From JAQIBY01 sp046546095 (lineage in GTDB: Bacteria; Bacteroidota; Bacteroidia; Bacteroidales; ML635J-15), in NCBI GenBank assembly GCA_046546095.1, contig JBKGYK010000053.1:1-23141 (forward strand): DNA of 23,141 nt, read 5' to 3'. This document shows, piece after piece, positions 22,901 through 23,141 of this stretch. The notes under the pieces were generated by a model. That model did no database searches. It was not told where the DNA came from and saw only the letters and a list, made by a program, of their open reading frames with translations. Position numbers and translations under genes: made by a program. The stretch's first letter is position 1. Each line of letters opens with the position of its first letter.

Positions 22901-23141
22901 GGTGAGGATATCAATCTGTATGAAGCCGGTGGTGATGCGATTACATGGGACTGGTCAGGACCCGGAACATTCTCCTCTACCGTACAGGATCCTTCCGTCA
23001 TCAATGCTACAACCGCTGATGATGGCAACTATACCGTGGAAATTGAAGATGCCAACGGATGTATTGCAACAGACGATGTATATGTCACCGTCAACCCAAC
23101 TCCGGATGCAACAATCACTGATCCGGGAGACTTCTGCTCTG
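19928..23141 (+). CDS. Giant Ig/PKD/SprB-repeat surface protein, 3' end beyond window
   Basis: An uninterrupted frame opens at the ATG at 19928 and runs for 1071 codons to the window end without a stop, so the C-terminus is unseen. It starts with a signal peptide (about 1-26, ending STNAQ). About 27-327 is an N-terminal region (FYNNGATIQ..., LFPVGSSVGTTRYRPVEI) of a type often seen at the front of Bacteroidota adhesins. Ig/PKD-like units of about 79 residues follow, starting at nt 20909, 21149, 21386, 22151, 22388 and 22856; each has an (S)xxVCEGxDI.L.E.GG motif, W.W.GPGTF, and Y.V.I.D.NGC. A SprB-like unit (YSIDGTNFQ...LPNGSYTITV) lies at about 21640-21850, and a GGTWTGDGITD unit at 22628-22855. 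A type A or B sorting domain is expected past the edge. The gene sits 14 bases after the previous stop, so it likely shares its transcript. Role as adhesin or gliding-type surface fibre is inferred. Confidence 0.88.
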   Translation, partial: MKKTTGLTGWIIVTGMMFIAISTNAQIFYNNGATIQATEGALVFVDGAMQNENGQIEVDENAGTAGEIIIQDDFTNNATAGGNGYYRVLGDWINNNTFNAGTGTVFLEGADQLLDGSVSTSFNNLTLDGSGLKTQTIDQYCTGILDLKDLELQNETHAFYVENTDVNAIIRTTGFVSALDGGFLSRQTNSSAIYLFPVGSSVGTTRYRPVEITPENTTANTYTVRMANLDATTEGFDRSQSVAGICEINPLFYHQIDRSAGTAAIDLSIFFDESTDGSWEGISNWTTGPDLWDIITGSSTAANTPLDEAFTTSWNNFNELPYALYNAIPDVVIGANSPVCMGDDINLTESGGSGVSWSWSGPDGFSSTQNNPVISGAVIANEGTYHVTVTDASGCQDTASIFVEVLKEPAAAASSNSDVCEGSDLELYETGSEAVSWEWDGPGTFNSTDQNPVISPASSTDAGTYTVIITDANGCTASSNTVATVNPVPAVDAGTDFDVCEGEDINLFESGGDATSWDWTGPGTFTSSIQDPSITNATTADAGIYLVEVSDINGCTASDDVTVTVNENPETPTADIDCSGGTDAGVITVTSPLGTDYEYSIDGTNFQAGTSFGPLPNGSYTITVENITTGCTSTGNSLNLDCGCTNPTDLSLASLSGSTCVESPFSLSGNTFGGSATEVTLSHDGDGTLNATNFTSSPFEFIYTPAISDAGNTISITLTTDNPEGPPCSSATETFLLNVRDIPNINADSNSPVCESDDIELYETGGDADSWSWSGPDSFSSTNQNPVLSNASSVQAGTYTVVITDTHGCTATDDVTVTINPTPTADAGSDFSVCEGDDINLNETGGDAVAWDWSGPGTFTSTAQDPSITNASSAEDGTYTVEITDGNGCVATDDVYVTVNPTPDATITDPGDFCSDDAAIDLTAATGGGTWTGDGITDAANGTFDPSAANTGANSITYEVTAGGCTGTDNITIQVNPVPNIDAGTDFTVCEGEDINLYEAGGDAITWDWSGPGTFSSTVQDPSVINATTADDGNYTVEIEDANGCIATDDVYVTVNPTPDATITDPGDFCS
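20909..23141 (+). repeat. Ig/PKD-like repeat array with a 468-base higher-order unit
   Basis: Units of about 237 bases recur; the last part forms a composite repeat of one Ig-like unit plus one GGTWTGDGITD unit, starting at 22388 and again at 22856 (468 bases, 156 codons). Most of the two copies differ at many positions, but 22607-22673 and 23075-23141 are identical over 67 bases up to the window edge. Confidence 0.85.

Noticed and set aside
20686..23028. Several minus-strand frames of 60-127 codons with similar VPGPDQSH-type motifs.
   Set aside because: They recur because they are the reverse-strand shadow of the Ig/PKD-like repeats in the real gene at 19928.

Overview
The window looks like chromosomal DNA of a Bacteroidota bacterium, probably in or near Bacteroidales/Marinilabiliales (lineage is inference). 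Four secreted proteins end in type IX secretion system (T9SS) sorting or gliding-motility-type C-terminal domains. Several genes have a TAnnTTTG -7 promoter box, typical of the phylum, and most starts lack a strong Shine-Dalgarno. No tRNA, rRNA, CRISPR array, transposase or phage gene was seen.

Layout. 23-3183 (+): a compact ABC-transporter operon of two FtsX/MacB-type permeases and a LolD-like ATPase. 3184-3472: gene-free DNA with REP-like inverted repeats and two near-identical palindromic sites just before the next gene. 3473-4660 (+): an outer-membrane beta-barrel protein. 4661-5034: gene-free DNA with a 16-copy octamer tandem repeat and a long nested hairpin. 5035-6495 (-): a T9SS type A cargo protein. 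6496-6668: a divergent intergenic region with a TATATTTG box on each strand and a perfect 8-bp-arm inverted repeat. 6669-8501 (+): a probable membrane-spanning regulator (exported TPRs, one TM helix, coiled coil, cytoplasmic LuxR-like HTH). 8601-11603 (+): a modular surface protein with a gliding-motility-type (type B) C-terminus. 11851-23141 and beyond (+): three tightly spaced genes for giant modular secreted proteins (1791 aa, 896 aa, and an open frame of more than 1071 codons cut by the window end).

How they may work together. The right-hand 14.5 kb looks like a locus for large cell-surface or secreted multidomain proteins built from Ig/Fn3/PKD-like units and lectin-like beta-sandwich modules ending in a 'DN[IV]' strand. 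One module of about 180 residues occurs both at the N-terminus of the 1000-aa protein and, apparently inserted inside an Fn3-like domain, in the 1791-aa protein. The one-component TPR-HTH regulator sits directly upstream and is the obvious local candidate to control them; this is inference. The last open frame ends the window inside a 468-bp repeat whose final 67 bases exactly match an earlier copy, which may reflect recent repeat expansion, an assembly break at a repeat, or both.
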